Shown: piece by piece, positions 1-9,366 of the stretch
Layout of the letters: every line of letters starts with the position of its first letter
Position numbering within the stretch: position 1 is the stretch's first letter
Origin: an uncultured Flavobacteriaceae bacterium
GTDB lineage: Bacteria > Bacteroidota > Bacteroidia > Flavobacteriales > Flavobacteriaceae
Reading direction: 5' to 3'
Length of the DNA stretch: 64,000 nt
NCBI GenBank assembly: GCA_947494205.1
Contig: CANLUH010000021.1
Coordinates: 1 to 64,000 of the forward strand
Made by a program: the position numbers and the translations under genes
Notes under the pieces: generated by a model
Told to the model about the DNA's origin: nothing
Databases searched by the model: none
What the model saw: only the letters and a program-made list of their open reading frames with translations

Positions 1-84
1 ATTATTCATTATTCATTATTCATTATTCATTATTCATTATTCATTATTCATTATTCATTATTCATTATTCATTATTCATTATTC
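1..84. repeat. 7-bp tandem repeat (ATTATTC)x12
   Basis: Twelve perfect head-to-tail copies of ATTATTC fill the first 84 bases and probably continue to the left of the window. The repeat runs into the thrB coding region: the last codons and the stop of thrB (MNNE, TAA) are themselves repeat sequence. Read in the thrB direction the unit is GAATAAT, which supplies TAA and TGA stops in every frame, so copy-number change would still end ThrB close by. Confidence 0.95.
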
Positions 85-994
85 TCATGCCTTGAGTATT
101 TATTTTAGAGACATAAATATTAAAATTAATATCAGTTTTAGAATATACGCTACTCATAGCTTCGGCAACTCGTTTAGCTGTTTCTTCTCCTTTGCTTAAA
201 GCAAAAATAGAAGGTCCAGAGCCAGAAATACTACAACCTAAAGGATCAGCTTTTATGCTTTCACTTTTTATAGCATCATAATACGGAATTAATTGTTTTC
301 TATGGGGTTCTATAATACCATCGTTTAACGATTCGCTTAATAAGTCGTAATCGTTAGTATGGAGTGCGTGAACTAAACTACCAACATTCGCCCACTGGGT
401 TATGGCGCTTTTTAAAGCGACGTTTTCTGGTAATATGGCTCTTGCTTCTGCTGTTTTTATTTCAATTTCAGGATGTATAATGGTTGCATATAACTCTGAA
501 GGCGTAGGAAGTTGTAACACTTTTAAAGGCGTACAAGATTTTACTAAAGTAAAACCACCAAATAGGGCAGGAGCAATATTATCTGCATGTTCGCTTCCGC
601 TTGCCAAGGCTTCTCCTTTCATAGCAAAATAGGTAAGTTCTGTTGTGTTATAAGGTTTGCCTAATAATTCATTAATGGCAAAGACGCTTCCTGCTGCACT
701 TGCCGAACTACTACCAACACCACTGCCTGGTTTTATATTTTTATAGATTTCTATTTCGAAACCACAATCGGGTTTTGCATCTGCTATTAAAGCTAATGCT
801 GAAACTCCCGCGACATTCTTTTCTGCTTCATAAGGCAAATCAAATCCTTCTATTTTAGTTATTGTAATTCCTTTTGTTTTGGTTTTACGTATAATCATTT
901 CGTCACCAATGGTATCTAAGCAAAAGCCTAGTACATCGAACCCGCAAGAGACGTTTGCTACGGTTGCAGGTGAGAATATTTTTATTTTTTTCAT
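65..994 (-). CDS. thrB: Homoserine kinase
   Basis: Cytoplasmic GHMP-family kinase that phosphorylates homoserine with ATP, the step between ThrA and ThrC in threonine synthesis. The 309-residue length is normal. The GHMP phosphate-binding loop is seen as PGSGVGSSSASAAG around residues 89-102, and the C-terminal GHMP motif as GCSISGSGPSIFAL. It lies downstream of thrA on the same strand but is separated by 336 bp of repeats, unlike the tight thrAB junction in enterics. The final four residues and stop are written in the 7-bp tandem repeat. thrC would be expected further left. Function is secure from the family motifs and the operon. Confidence 0.95.
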   Translation of the reverse strand: MKKIKIFSPATVANVSCGFDVLGFCLDTIGDEMIIRKTKTKGITITKIEGFDLPYEAEKNVAGVSALALIADAKPDCGFEIEIYKNIKPGSGVGSSSASAAGSVFAINELLGKPYNTTELTYFAMKGEALASGSEHADNIAPALFGGFTLVKSCTPLKVLQLPTPSELYATIIHPEIEIKTAEARAILPENVALKSAITQWANVGSLVHALHTNDYDLLSESLNDGIIEPHRKQLIPYYDAIKSESIKADPLGCSISGSGPSIFALSKGEETAKRVAEAMSSVYSKTDINFNIYVSKINTQGMRIMNNE

Positions 995-1009
995 TGAAAA
1001 ATTTTAATT

Positions 1010-1275
1010 TTTCATTCCCGTGAAAACGGGAATCTTATTATTGTAATGGTTCTCGATACAAAATTCTTGAAAAAAGAATTTCACTCGAACTGACGTTAGT
1101 TTATTAATTTACTCAATTTCATGTTTTATTACTTTAAGTGGATTCCTGTTTGCAAAGGAATGACAACATTAAAACTTGAACTTGAACTTGAACTTCGTAA
1201 GAGTAAGTACTTCAAAAATCGTTAATCATTTAACAGATTGCCACGTCCTACGTCCTCGCAATGACGATAATTTTT
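1010..1275. repeat. thrA-thrB spacer made of dispersed-repeat fragments
   Basis: The spacer holds no gene. Three pieces look like common extragenic repeats. One is a hairpin ATTCCCGTgaaaACGGGAAT near 1015-1034. The second is ATTCCTGTTTGCAAAGGAAT near 1142-1161. The third, near 1224-1257, reads on the minus strand as CATTGCGAGGAC followed by GTCCTACGTGGCAATCT-like sequence, resembling the CATTGCGAGG...GTGGCAATC repeats scattered in many bacterial genomes. A 6-bp repeat, CTTGAA x4, lies near 1177-1198. Identification as dispersed repeats is from recalled similarity, not a search. Confidence 0.6.
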
Positions 1276-1280
1276 GAGCT

Positions 1281-1330
1281 TTCCTAATTCCTAATTCCTA
1301 ATTCCTAATTCCTAATTCCTAATTCCTAAT
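1281..1330. repeat. 7-bp tandem repeat (TTCCTAA)x7
   Basis: Seven copies of TTCCTAA in tandem abut the stop codon of thrA. The unit differs from the 7-bp unit at the thrB end but has the same length, so both thr genes end in a 7-bp satellite. It may have grown by slippage; a role in mRNA ends is only a guess. Confidence 0.9.
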
Positions 1331-3775
1331 TTAGTTATTCCCAATTCTAATAATATCTGCAAATAGGCCAGAGGCTGTAACATCTGCTCCGGCACCAGCA
1401 CCTTTTATAATCATGGGTTGTTCTGGATAGCGTTCTGTATAAAACATAACTATATTGTCTTTTCCTTTTAAATTATAGAATGGATGGCCTTCTGGGATGT
1501 GTTTTAAACCTACTTTGGCTTTGCCGTTGTTAAATTCGGCGACGTATTTTAATTGACAGTTTTCAGCTTCAGCCGAAGCATACAAACTTTTAAAATGTGC
1601 TTCGTCTTCTATTAGCGACTCATAGAAATCGTCTACGTTATCGCTGTTCAGGTTTCTTTCAGTTAAAAACGAATCGTTAGTAATATCTTCTACATTTATA
1701 TTGGTCCCATTTTCTCGTGCTAGAATTAAAATTTTTCTAACCACATCGATACCACTTAAATCAATTCTTGGATCTGGTTCTGTATAGCCTTCAAATTGTG
1801 CTTGTTTTACAATGTCATGAAAGTTTCTTTTATCTGTATAATTATTAAAAATAAAGTTTAAACTCCCCGATAATACGGCTTGTATAGAAGTTACTTTGTC
1901 TCCAGATGCAACCATGTTATTTAAGGTGTTAATAACGGGCAAACCTGCACCGACATTCGTTTCAAATAAAAATGGCGCATTGTATTTACTAGATAATTGT
2001 TTTAGTTTACTATAATTTTCGAAAGCACTAGAACATGCTATTTTATTGCAGGCTACAACAGCGATGCTATTTTTTAGGTATTCGGAATATAAATCGGATA
2101 CTGCTTCGCTAGCAGTGATATCTATAAAGATGCTATTTCGTAGGTTTAAGGCAATGGCTTTGTCTAGAAACCCTTGTAAATCGGCTTGAACACCTTGCTG
2201 TAATCTAAAAGGCCATTCATTTAAAGGGATGCCGTCTTCGTTAAAAGCCATACGTCTAGAGTTTGAAATCCCGACGATTTTTAAATTTAGTTTATGTGTT
2301 TTATTTAGGTAATCGTTTTGCTGTTCTATTTGGTCTATTAATTTTTCGCCTACATTACCAACGCCTATAATAAATAGATTAAGGTGTTTAATATTACCTT
2401 CAAAAAAGCGTTCATGTAATGTATTTAGTGCTTTTTTAACGTCCTTTTCTGCTATTACTGCCGAGATATTACGTTCGGAAGCTCCTTGAGCTATCGCTCT
2501 TATATTAATGTTATTACGCCCTAAAGTACTAAACATTTTTCCGCTAATACCTTGATGACTTTTCATTTTATCGCCAACAAGTGCAATAATAGACAGATTA
2601 CTTTCTACTTGTATTGGGTTTAGTTTGTGGGTTGCAATTTCGTATTCGAAAGCGTCGTTAATAGCCCTTTCTGCAATATTGGCATCGGTATCGCTTATAC
2701 CAAAACAAATGGAATGTTCTGATGAGGCTTGCGTTATTAAAATAATATTAACTTCTTTTTGAGCTAATGTTTCGAATAAACGCTTAGAAAAACCGGGTAC
2801 ACCAACCATACCATTACCTTGTAAGGTTAATAGAGAGATGTTATTAATATTAGTGATGCCTGTTGCAGTCGCTATTTTTTTATTAGGTTGGCTACTAATA
2901 ATAGTGCCTTTTGCTTCTGGATCTAGAGTGTTTTTTATATGAATTGGAATTTGTAAATCTAAAACAGGTTGCACCGTTGGAGGGTAAAGTACTTTGGCTC
3001 CAAAATGCGATAATTCCATAGCTTCTTGATACGAGATTTCTGCTATAGGAAAGGCTTGTTTTACTTGTTTTGGGTTTGTGGTATACATACCGCTAACATC
3101 TGTCCAAATTTCTAATTTTTTTGCTTGTAGTGCTGCAGCAATAATAGCAGCTGTATAATCTGAACCACCACGACCTAATGTTGTTATTTCATTATTTGAA
3201 GATTTAGAAATAAAGCCAGGTAGTATTGTTATGTTTTGCTTAGCTTCTATAAAATAATCTTGAATGTTACTGTTTGTGATATTAAATTTTACTTCAGCTT
3301 TCGTAAAATTAGAGTTAGTAACTATTAACTCTTGTGTGTTTTTTAATTGTGCATTAAGACCTCTAGATTTTAATGTTTCTGCAATAATGTAAGAGGACAA
3401 TAATTCTCCAAAACTAACTAATCTATCGGATGTTTGTGGCGATAATTCGTTAATTAAATAAATACCGTCTAGTAAACTTTTTAAGCTTTTTAATTGCTCC
3501 TTGAGTTTAGTAATTACTTCTGGTTCTGGATTAGGAATTAACTTAGTTAAAATATTTAAGTGCTTTGTTTTTATGGCTTTAAATTCCTTTTTATAGTCTT
3601 TATCGTTTGTTTCTGCTAAACGCCCAGCATGAAGTATTTTATCTGTTATACCTCCAATTGCAGAAACAACGCAAATAACATGGTCTTTACTGGCGTAAGT
3701 TTCTAAAATAGAAATGACTTGATTTATATTTTTTGAAGAACCGACAGATGTTCCTCCAAATTTTAATACTTGCAT
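1331..3775 (-). CDS. thrA: Bifunctional aspartokinase I / homoserine dehydrogenase I
   Basis: Fusion enzyme for the first and third steps of the aspartate pathway to threonine and methionine. The 814-residue length matches the E. coli ThrA type. The N-terminal kinase starts with VLKFGGTSVGSS and has GRGGSDYTAAIIAAAL near residue 200. Two ACT-like regulatory stretches follow at roughly 310-460, with GNGMVGVPG at the start. The homoserine dehydrogenase NAD-binding motif FIIGVGNVGEKL begins near residue 470, and the catalytic part ends in GAGAGADVTASGLFADIIRI. Threonine feedback inhibition is usual for this family. A Thr-rich leader ORF lies 81 bp upstream. Confidence 0.97.
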   Translation of the reverse strand: MQVLKFGGTSVGSSKNINQVISILETYASKDHVICVVSAIGGITDKILHAGRLAETNDKDYKKEFKAIKTKHLNILTKLIPNPEPEVITKLKEQLKSLKSLLDGIYLINELSPQTSDRLVSFGELLSSYIIAETLKSRGLNAQLKNTQELIVTNSNFTKAEVKFNITNSNIQDYFIEAKQNITILPGFISKSSNNEITTLGRGGSDYTAAIIAAALQAKKLEIWTDVSGMYTTNPKQVKQAFPIAEISYQEAMELSHFGAKVLYPPTVQPVLDLQIPIHIKNTLDPEAKGTIISSQPNKKIATATGITNINNISLLTLQGNGMVGVPGFSKRLFETLAQKEVNIILITQASSEHSICFGISDTDANIAERAINDAFEYEIATHKLNPIQVESNLSIIALVGDKMKSHQGISGKMFSTLGRNNINIRAIAQGASERNISAVIAEKDVKKALNTLHERFFEGNIKHLNLFIIGVGNVGEKLIDQIEQQNDYLNKTHKLNLKIVGISNSRRMAFNEDGIPLNEWPFRLQQGVQADLQGFLDKAIALNLRNSIFIDITASEAVSDLYSEYLKNSIAVVACNKIACSSAFENYSKLKQLSSKYNAPFLFETNVGAGLPVINTLNNMVASGDKVTSIQAVLSGSLNFIFNNYTDKRNFHDIVKQAQFEGYTEPDPRIDLSGIDVVRKILILARENGTNINVEDITNDSFLTERNLNSDNVDDFYESLIEDEAHFKSLYASAEAENCQLKYVAEFNNGKAKVGLKHIPEGHPFYNLKGKDNIVMFYTERYPEQPMIIKGAGAGADVTASGLFADIIRIGNN

Positions 3776-3856
3776 GTTGTATGTAATGTTGTTATGTAAA
3801 TTTCGATTAAATAGTGTAGTGTAAAATAACTACAAAATAGGCCGTGGGATAATATA
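3776..3856 (-). promoter_or_regulatory. Candidate threonine attenuator structures
   Basis: Between the leader ORF stop and thrA the RNA can form alternative pairings. ACCC/GGGT, inside the last leader codons (3866-3877), competes with CCCA (3867-3870) pairing TGGG (3845-3848). ACTACAA in the Thr codon run (complement of 3886-3892) can pair with TTGTAGT (complement of 3829-3835), which is followed on the minus strand by a weak T-rich tail TATTTTAC. This is the layout of ribosome-stalling attenuation, but I cannot see a textbook terminator with a long U tract. The pairing scheme is inference. Confidence 0.4.
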
Positions 3857-3985
3857 TTATAAACAACCCAAAAGGGTAGTAATAATTGTAGTAAATGTAA
3901 TCATAGCAAAAGTCGCTTCAGTTGTAGAAGTTAAATTAATAGTGGCTATTTTAGTTTTGCTATACATTTTATGCGTGTAATACAT
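3857..3985 (-). CDS. thrL: Threonine/isoleucine-rich leader peptide (thrL-like)
   Basis: Small ORF of 42 codons plus stop, too short for normal gene calling. It begins MYYTHKMYSKTKIATINL and ends FTTIITTLLGCL. It has 12 threonines and 5 isoleucines in 42 residues, clustered toward the end just before predicted RNA pairings, as in enterobacterial thrL. It starts 210 bp upstream of thrA on the same strand. An in-frame ATG at 3967 gives a shorter 36-residue version. Function is inferred from composition and position; no homologue is recalled. Confidence 0.72.
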   Translation of the reverse strand: MYYTHKMYSKTKIATINLTSTTEATFAMITFTTIITTLLGCL

Positions 3986-4157
3986 AGTAAAAGTATTATT
4001 TTTACGCGAATAATAAAATAAAAACTAAATTTTTATAGTATTCTGAAAATTAAAGATATCTATTTCATTTTTTAGAATGAAAAGCGGCAATTAATGGATA
4101 TTATGTAATTAACTAAAACAGTATTTAAAATTAATCCTATTAAAAGGGATAAGGCAT

Positions 4158-5705
4158 ATGAAGATTTTTTCTAAAGAACAGATATACGAAGGCGACAGAT
4201 TAACTACCGAAAAACAAAAAATTTCCTCTACTGATTTAATGGAGCGTGCAGGTACTCAGATTTTTAACTGGTTACACATGCGAATGCAAGGTGCGCAAGT
4301 ACCTATTCATGTATTTTGTGGTATTGGTAATAACGGAGGAGATGGTTTAGTAGTTGCTAGACATTTAGTAACACATGGTTATAATGTTAAAACTTATATT
4401 GTTAATTGTAGCGATAAGCGATCTAAAAACTTTTTAATTAATTACGATCGTATTAAAAATGTAACTAAGGATTGGCCTACACTGTTAAGTTGTACCGATG
4501 ATTTTTCTCCAATAGATGCTAACGACATTATTGTAGATGCTGTTTTTGGTATTGGTATTAATCGCCCAGTAGACGATTGGGTAAAAGGGTTATTTAATCA
4601 TTTTAGAGCCTCAAGAGCTTATACTTTGGCTGTAGACATTCCTTCAGGATTATATACAGATAAATTGCCTAGTGATCCAGAAGCCGTTGTAACAGCTGGA
4701 TATACATTAAGTTTTCAGACTCCTAAATTAGTATTCTTTTTACCAGATACTGCTAAGTATACAGTACAATGGGAGGTTATAGATATTGGTATAGATCAAG
4801 AGTACATATATAAGACAAATACAGAAGCAGATTTAATAGGGAAACATGAAGTTTTACCTATTTATAAACCTAGAGATAAGTTCTCTAATAAAGGTACTTA
4901 TGGACACAGCCTTATAATAGGAGGGAGTTATGGTAAAATTGGAGCTGTTACTTTAGCTAGTCGTGCTACATTAGCTGTTGGTGCAGGTTTAGTTACTGCT
5001 TATATTCCTAAATGTGGTTATACAGCTTTACAGGCAGCTTTTCCTGAAGCTATGGTAATTACAGATGTTGATGAAGAAAAATTAACTAGTATTAATTTTG
5101 ATATAGAGCCAACAGTTATTGGTTTTGGAGTAGGAGTCGGTACAGATGCTAAAACAATTACCGCTTTTGAAACTTTTTTGAAAACTAATAAAACGCCTTT
5201 AGTTATAGATGCAGATGGTTTAAATATTCTGTCTAAAAAGAAAGCATTATTAAAACTATTACCAGAGCAAACTGTTTTAACACCACACCCTAAAGAGCTA
5301 GAACGTTTAATAGGAAAATGGAAAGGTGATTTTGATAAGCTGAAAAAAACAAAAGCATTTTCTAAAAAGTATAATGTTATCGTTGTTATAAAAGGCGCTA
5401 ATACTATTACTGTTTTTCAAGATAAATTATATGTAAATGCAACAGGAAACCCTGGATTAGCAACTGCAGGTACAGGAGATGTTTTAACAGGAATGATTAC
5501 AGGCTTAATTGCACAAGGTTATAAACCTTTGGCTGCCTCTATTTTTGGAGTGTACTTACATGGTAAGTCTGCCGATTTATTAATAGAAGATTATGGTTAC
5601 CAAAGTTTAATTGCCAGCCATGTTGTTGGTGGAATTTCTGAAGCGTATTTAGATTTATTTAAACAGCCGGAACAACCAGAAGTTGAAGAGGCAGGAGAGA
5701 AGTAG
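4158..5705 (+). CDS. nnr: Bifunctional NAD(P)H-hydrate epimerase / dehydratase
   Basis: Repairs damaged NADHX and NADPHX in the cytoplasm. The N-terminal YjeF epimerase (about residues 1-215) shows FCGIGNNGGDGLVVARHL. The C-terminal ribokinase-like dehydratase (about 225-500) shows GTYGHSLIIGGSYGKIGA, LTPHPKEL and NPGLATAGTGDVLTGM. At 515 residues it is the usual length for the fused form. It is transcribed away from the thr leader, with a 170-bp gap. A purine-rich stretch AAAAGGGATAAGG lies just upstream of the ATG, unusual here because most genes in the window lack a Shine-Dalgarno-like site. Confidence 0.96.
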   Translation: MKIFSKEQIYEGDRLTTEKQKISSTDLMERAGTQIFNWLHMRMQGAQVPIHVFCGIGNNGGDGLVVARHLVTHGYNVKTYIVNCSDKRSKNFLINYDRIKNVTKDWPTLLSCTDDFSPIDANDIIVDAVFGIGINRPVDDWVKGLFNHFRASRAYTLAVDIPSGLYTDKLPSDPEAVVTAGYTLSFQTPKLVFFLPDTAKYTVQWEVIDIGIDQEYIYKTNTEADLIGKHEVLPIYKPRDKFSNKGTYGHSLIIGGSYGKIGAVTLASRATLAVGAGLVTAYIPKCGYTALQAAFPEAMVITDVDEEKLTSINFDIEPTVIGFGVGVGTDAKTITAFETFLKTNKTPLVIDADGLNILSKKKALLKLLPEQTVLTPHPKELERLIGKWKGDFDKLKKTKAFSKKYNVIVVIKGANTITVFQDKLYVNATGNPGLATAGTGDVLTGMITGLIAQGYKPLAASIFGVYLHGKSADLLIEDYGYQSLIASHVVGGISEAYLDLFKQPEQPEVEEAGEK

Positions 5706-5727
5706 TAAAAGATAAAATAAGTGTAAT

Positions 5728-5760
5728 AAAAAAGCGAACTACAATGTAGTTCGCTTTTTT
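5728..5760. terminator. Bidirectional intrinsic terminator
   Basis: Near-perfect hairpin AAAAAAGCGAACTA-caa-TGTAGTTCGC followed by TTTTTT, with an A-run at the other side. It lies between the convergent nnr and the TlpA-like gene and can serve both. Confidence 0.9.
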
Positions 5761-5784
5761 ATGTTTTAATATTTCTTTAAAAGA

Positions 5785-7146
5785 TTATATCTCTAAAGAA
5801 TTAAATAAGTCTTTTAATTTTGGATCAGATGGTCTTGGAGCATCTGCACTTACAATATTCCCATTTGGATCTATTAAGATAAATCTTGGGATTCCGTTAA
5901 TTCCATATTCTTTTACAAATTGAGATTTCCAGTTTTGATCCGTCATTAATTGTATACCTCCTAATTCTTTATCCTTAATCATTGCATCCCATTTTGCGTG
6001 GTCTTCTGCAACATCTACAGAGGTGCTAACAAATTCTATATTTTTACCGTGGTATTCTTTTTCTACTTTCTTAAGAGAAGGTATTTCAGCCTTACAAGGT
6101 CCGCACCATGTAGCCCAAACGTCTACATAAACGTACTTACCTTTTAAATCGCTAAGAGATGTTGTTCCTCCTTTATGGTTCTCGTAGTTAGCAAACGTTG
6201 GAGATGGTTTTCCTTTTACAAGTTTAGCCGAAATGTCGTAGTTTGCTTTTATATCTTCTTTAATTTTAGCATCAGTTGTACTTTCACTTAAAAAAGTATA
6301 CATTTCTTTTAAATTATTGTTTGCAGGAGATAATGCCATTTTAGCTAAATAATCTACTACTTGATCTTTTAAAGCAGGGATTTTAATATCACTTATAGCT
6401 GCTAAGTCTGCAGGTTTGATACTATTAAAATCTTCTAAACCATCAAATATTGGATCCATTACATTTCCAAACGCTAATCCTTGGTAAGATTGAGAGTTAT
6501 TAAATGCTGTAACATCGTCGAAAGTTAATTCCTTAAATGCTTTAGGTAGAAAGTTTTCAGAAACTTTAAAACTATCCTTTTTAGTATAGTAAGCGTGACC
6601 TCTTTCATAATTAGTTAATGTATAATACGAATCATACTCTAAGTTTTTTAACTCAGCAGCTAAGAAACCTTGGTCTATACCTGTTATACCTTCTAAAGTT
6701 GTTTTGTGACTATTTTTTATTTCTTCAACTTTAGCTTTATAAGCTGTTTCATCCAATTTGTAAAAATCAGATCCAGGTCCTTGTACTTTTCCTGTATTTT
6801 CTCTTTTGTTTGCTAAATAATTATTTTCTGCTGTCCCACTGCCAGAAAACACCATTTCAGAACCTTCTTTAGTCACACCTAAACTATCTCCTATTTTAAT
6901 ATATAGGTTAGAACGCGTTTTACCATAGCTTAATGTATAAAATCCATTTTCTGCTATTTTAAGCGTATCTGCGAATTTCCCTCCTTCGCCGATAGTAATT
7001 TTTCGCTCAAAATCTCCACCTTTTATAGTGACTTCCTCTGCCTTTGTATCTCCTAAATTCCCAGAGACTAATGCATAATCAATTTTTGGTTCTTGTTTAC
7101 ATGCTAAAATTGCTAGAGCAGATAAACCTAATAGTAGTTTTTTCAT
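5785..7146 (-). CDS. TlpA-like thioredoxin-fold lipoprotein
   Basis: Secreted lipoprotein, probably a periplasmic thiol-disulfide reductase. The signal peptide MKKLLLGLSALAILAC ends in a lipobox with Cys16. The N-terminal half resembles the DUF4369 beta domain common in Bacteroidota. The thioredoxin domain begins near residue 315 with the active site WCGPC at 347-351 and the cis-Pro motif GINGIPRFILID near 410. The length (453) fits the family. It stands alone, convergent with nnr. The specific partner (cytochrome maturation or other) cannot be read from the context. Confidence 0.9.
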   Translation of the reverse strand: MKKLLLGLSALAILACKQEPKIDYALVSGNLGDTKAEEVTIKGGDFERKITIGEGGKFADTLKIAENGFYTLSYGKTRSNLYIKIGDSLGVTKEGSEMVFSGSGTAENNYLANKRENTGKVQGPGSDFYKLDETAYKAKVEEIKNSHKTTLEGITGIDQGFLAAELKNLEYDSYYTLTNYERGHAYYTKKDSFKVSENFLPKAFKELTFDDVTAFNNSQSYQGLAFGNVMDPIFDGLEDFNSIKPADLAAISDIKIPALKDQVVDYLAKMALSPANNNLKEMYTFLSESTTDAKIKEDIKANYDISAKLVKGKPSPTFANYENHKGGTTSLSDLKGKYVYVDVWATWCGPCKAEIPSLKKVEKEYHGKNIEFVSTSVDVAEDHAKWDAMIKDKELGGIQLMTDQNWKSQFVKEYGINGIPRFILIDPNGNIVSADAPRPSDPKLKDLFNSLEI

Positions 7147-7275
7147 TTCTTGTTAATTAATTTTTATCAAAAATAGGAGTTTAAAATTATTTTTTAGCTT
7201 TTTGATTAATTATTAACGTTTAACTTGCATATTTTATATTGAATGTTGATTTTTGAGCCACTTTAATTTAATTGT

Positions 7276-8784
7276 ATGACTATTCATTATATATCTAATC
7301 AAGTTTTAGAACTTACAACGATTCAATCTATTATAACAGAACAAAAACAATTACAATTGTCTGATGAGGCTGTGACTCGTGTAACTAATTGTCGTAAGTA
7401 TTTAGACGAAAAACTTAAAACAGAAGACAGACCTATTTATGGTATAAATACTGGTTTTGGGTCTTTGTATAATGTAAAGATTTCTAAGGAGAATTTAACA
7501 AAGCTTCAAGAGAATTTGGTAATGTCTCATGCTTGTGGTACAGGAGACGAAGTGCCTCAAGATGTCGTTAAATTAATGTTACTATTAAAGATACAGTCTT
7601 TAAACTATGGACATTCTGGATGCCAATTAGAAACGATTACGCGTCTAATAGACTTTTATAATAACGATATTTTACCAGTTGTTTATACTCAAGGGTCTTT
7701 GGGAGCCTCTGGAGACTTAGCACCACTGGCACATTTGGCTCTTCCTTTAATTGGTAAAGGAAAAGTAAATTATAAAGGAGAGGTTGTAGATTCTAAAACG
7801 ATTTTAGACACTTTTAACTGGAAACCTGTTGCATTACAATCTAAAGAAGGTTTAGCTTTACTTAATGGTACTCAGTTTATGAGTGCTTATGGTGTACATT
7901 TATTATTAAAAAGTTATAAATTATCTTATTTAGCAGATTTAATAGGTAGTGTTTCTATTGATGCTTTTGATGGGAGAATAGAACCTTTTAATGAGTTAGT
8001 GCATATTGTTAGACCGCATAACGGACAGTTAAAAACGGCGGCTAATGTGCGAGAATTTCTTAATGGGAGTACAATAATAGAACAAGCTAAACAGCATGTA
8101 CAAGATCCTTATTCTTTTCGTTGTATACCACAAGTACATGGTGCAACAAAAGATACATTAGCGTTTGTTTTAAAAACATTTAAAACAGAAATAAATTCGG
8201 TAACCGATAACCCTAATATTTTCTCTGAAGAGGACGAAATTATTTCTGGTGGAAATTTTCATGGTCAACCTTTAGCCTTAGCTTTAGATTATTTAAAAAT
8301 TGCTATGGCAGAATTAGGTAATATTTCTGAAAGACGTGTTTTTCAACTTGTTTCAGGTTTAAGAGGTTTGCCTGCGTTTTTAGTTAATAATCCTGGGTTA
8401 AATTCAGGATTTATGATACCACAATATACAGCAGCAAGTATAGTAAGTGCTAATAAACAATTAGCAACACCAGCATCTATAGATAGTATTGTATCTAGTA
8501 ACGGACAAGAAGATCATGTAAGTATGGGGGCTAATGCTGCTACACAAGCTTATACTTTAGTTAATAATGTAGAGCGTGTGTTGGCGATAGAATTGTTTAA
8601 TGCTTCGCAAGCATTACAATTTAGAGCACCTTTAAAGTCTAGTGATTTTATAGAATCGTTTTTACATGCTTATAGAGTAGAAGTGCCTTTTATAGAAGAA
8701 GACGAAGTGCTACATGACGACATACAGGCTTCTATTGCTTTTATTCAGAATTTAGCTATAGACGATGTTGAGTTGTTTAAATAG
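7276..8784 (+). CDS. hutH: Histidine ammonia-lyase
   Basis: Deaminates L-histidine to urocanate. The Ala-Ser-Gly triad that cyclises to the MIO electrophile is at residues 144-146 (GSLGASGDLAPLAH). The tyrosine loop is YGINTGFGSL near residue 55. The 502-residue length is typical of HutH. No hutU, hutI or hutG lies nearby, so it is an orphan within this window. The 3' end overlaps a palindrome shared with the convergent neighbour. Confidence 0.94.
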   Translation: MTIHYISNQVLELTTIQSIITEQKQLQLSDEAVTRVTNCRKYLDEKLKTEDRPIYGINTGFGSLYNVKISKENLTKLQENLVMSHACGTGDEVPQDVVKLMLLLKIQSLNYGHSGCQLETITRLIDFYNNDILPVVYTQGSLGASGDLAPLAHLALPLIGKGKVNYKGEVVDSKTILDTFNWKPVALQSKEGLALLNGTQFMSAYGVHLLLKSYKLSYLADLIGSVSIDAFDGRIEPFNELVHIVRPHNGQLKTAANVREFLNGSTIIEQAKQHVQDPYSFRCIPQVHGATKDTLAFVLKTFKTEINSVTDNPNIFSEEDEIISGGNFHGQPLALALDYLKIAMAELGNISERRVFQLVSGLRGLPAFLVNNPGLNSGFMIPQYTAASIVSANKQLATPASIDSIVSSNGQEDHVSMGANAATQAYTLVNNVERVLAIELFNASQALQFRAPLKSSDFIESFLHAYRVEVPFIEEDEVLHDDIQASIAFIQNLAIDDVELFK

Positions 8785-8790
8785 GGATTA

Positions 8791-9156
8791 TTAATTTTTT
8801 TTAATAATACTATTTGCCCAAAGAATGGCATGTTCTAAATCGTTAAAAATTTCGAAAGGTTTTTTTAAGAATAATTTTTCAACTTGTGCAGCTTGTCTAG
8901 CTATAATATTACCTGAAACTACAGCAAAACCTGCTAAAGATTTTACATTAGAAGTGTCTTTATAAATAATTGGGTCTACTGCATAGGAGTTAACACGGTG
9001 TGTTATGTATACAAAAGGTTTATTCTTAAAATGATTTAAGATTGTTTTAGTCTGCTGATCACATTTGTCTACACAAATAGTTTCACCTTCATTTACATTA
9101 CAAATTGCGTAGTTGTTATAGAAGCGTATTTTGCAGAAACCTAGATCTTTAATCAT
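8791..9156 (-). CDS. STAS/SpoIIAA-like protein, paralogue 3 of 3
   Basis: Small cytoplasmic protein of 121 residues, the third in transcription order of three tandem paralogues. The shared core is PFVYITHRVNSYAVDP (near residues 47-62), then a GFAVVS strand, then LFLKKPFEIF and a C-terminal ALxWA helix. The alternation of strands and helices resembles STAS/SpoIIAA-like domains, an assignment I hold loosely. It is convergent with hutH, with 6 bp between stops. A palindrome ATTATTAATTTTTTTTAATAAT at 8787-8808 may terminate both. Function is unknown. Confidence 0.75.
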   Translation of the reverse strand: MIKDLGFCKIRFYNNYAICNVNEGETICVDKCDQQTKTILNHFKNKPFVYITHRVNSYAVDPIIYKDTSNVKSLAGFAVVSGNIIARQAAQVEKLFLKKPFEIFNDLEHAILWANSIIKKN

Positions 9157-9366
9157 TTTAATAAATTTGGGTCGGCAAAAGTACTCTACTACTTTAAATT
9201 TTGAAAGTAAATTATGCTATTTTTTGTAAATACTATTTACAATACGTTAATTATAAATTAATTAATGTTAGGGTTTAAAGAGATGTATTATTAAGTTTTT
9301 AATTAAAGATAGGATGTGTTAAACTATAATGTGTTTTTTAAGTGAAGTATTGTTAATTAAATATCT

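Noticed and set aside
1-84. CRISPR array from the regular 7-bp repeat
   Set aside because: The repeat is head to tail without spacers and no cas gene is present; it is a simple satellite.
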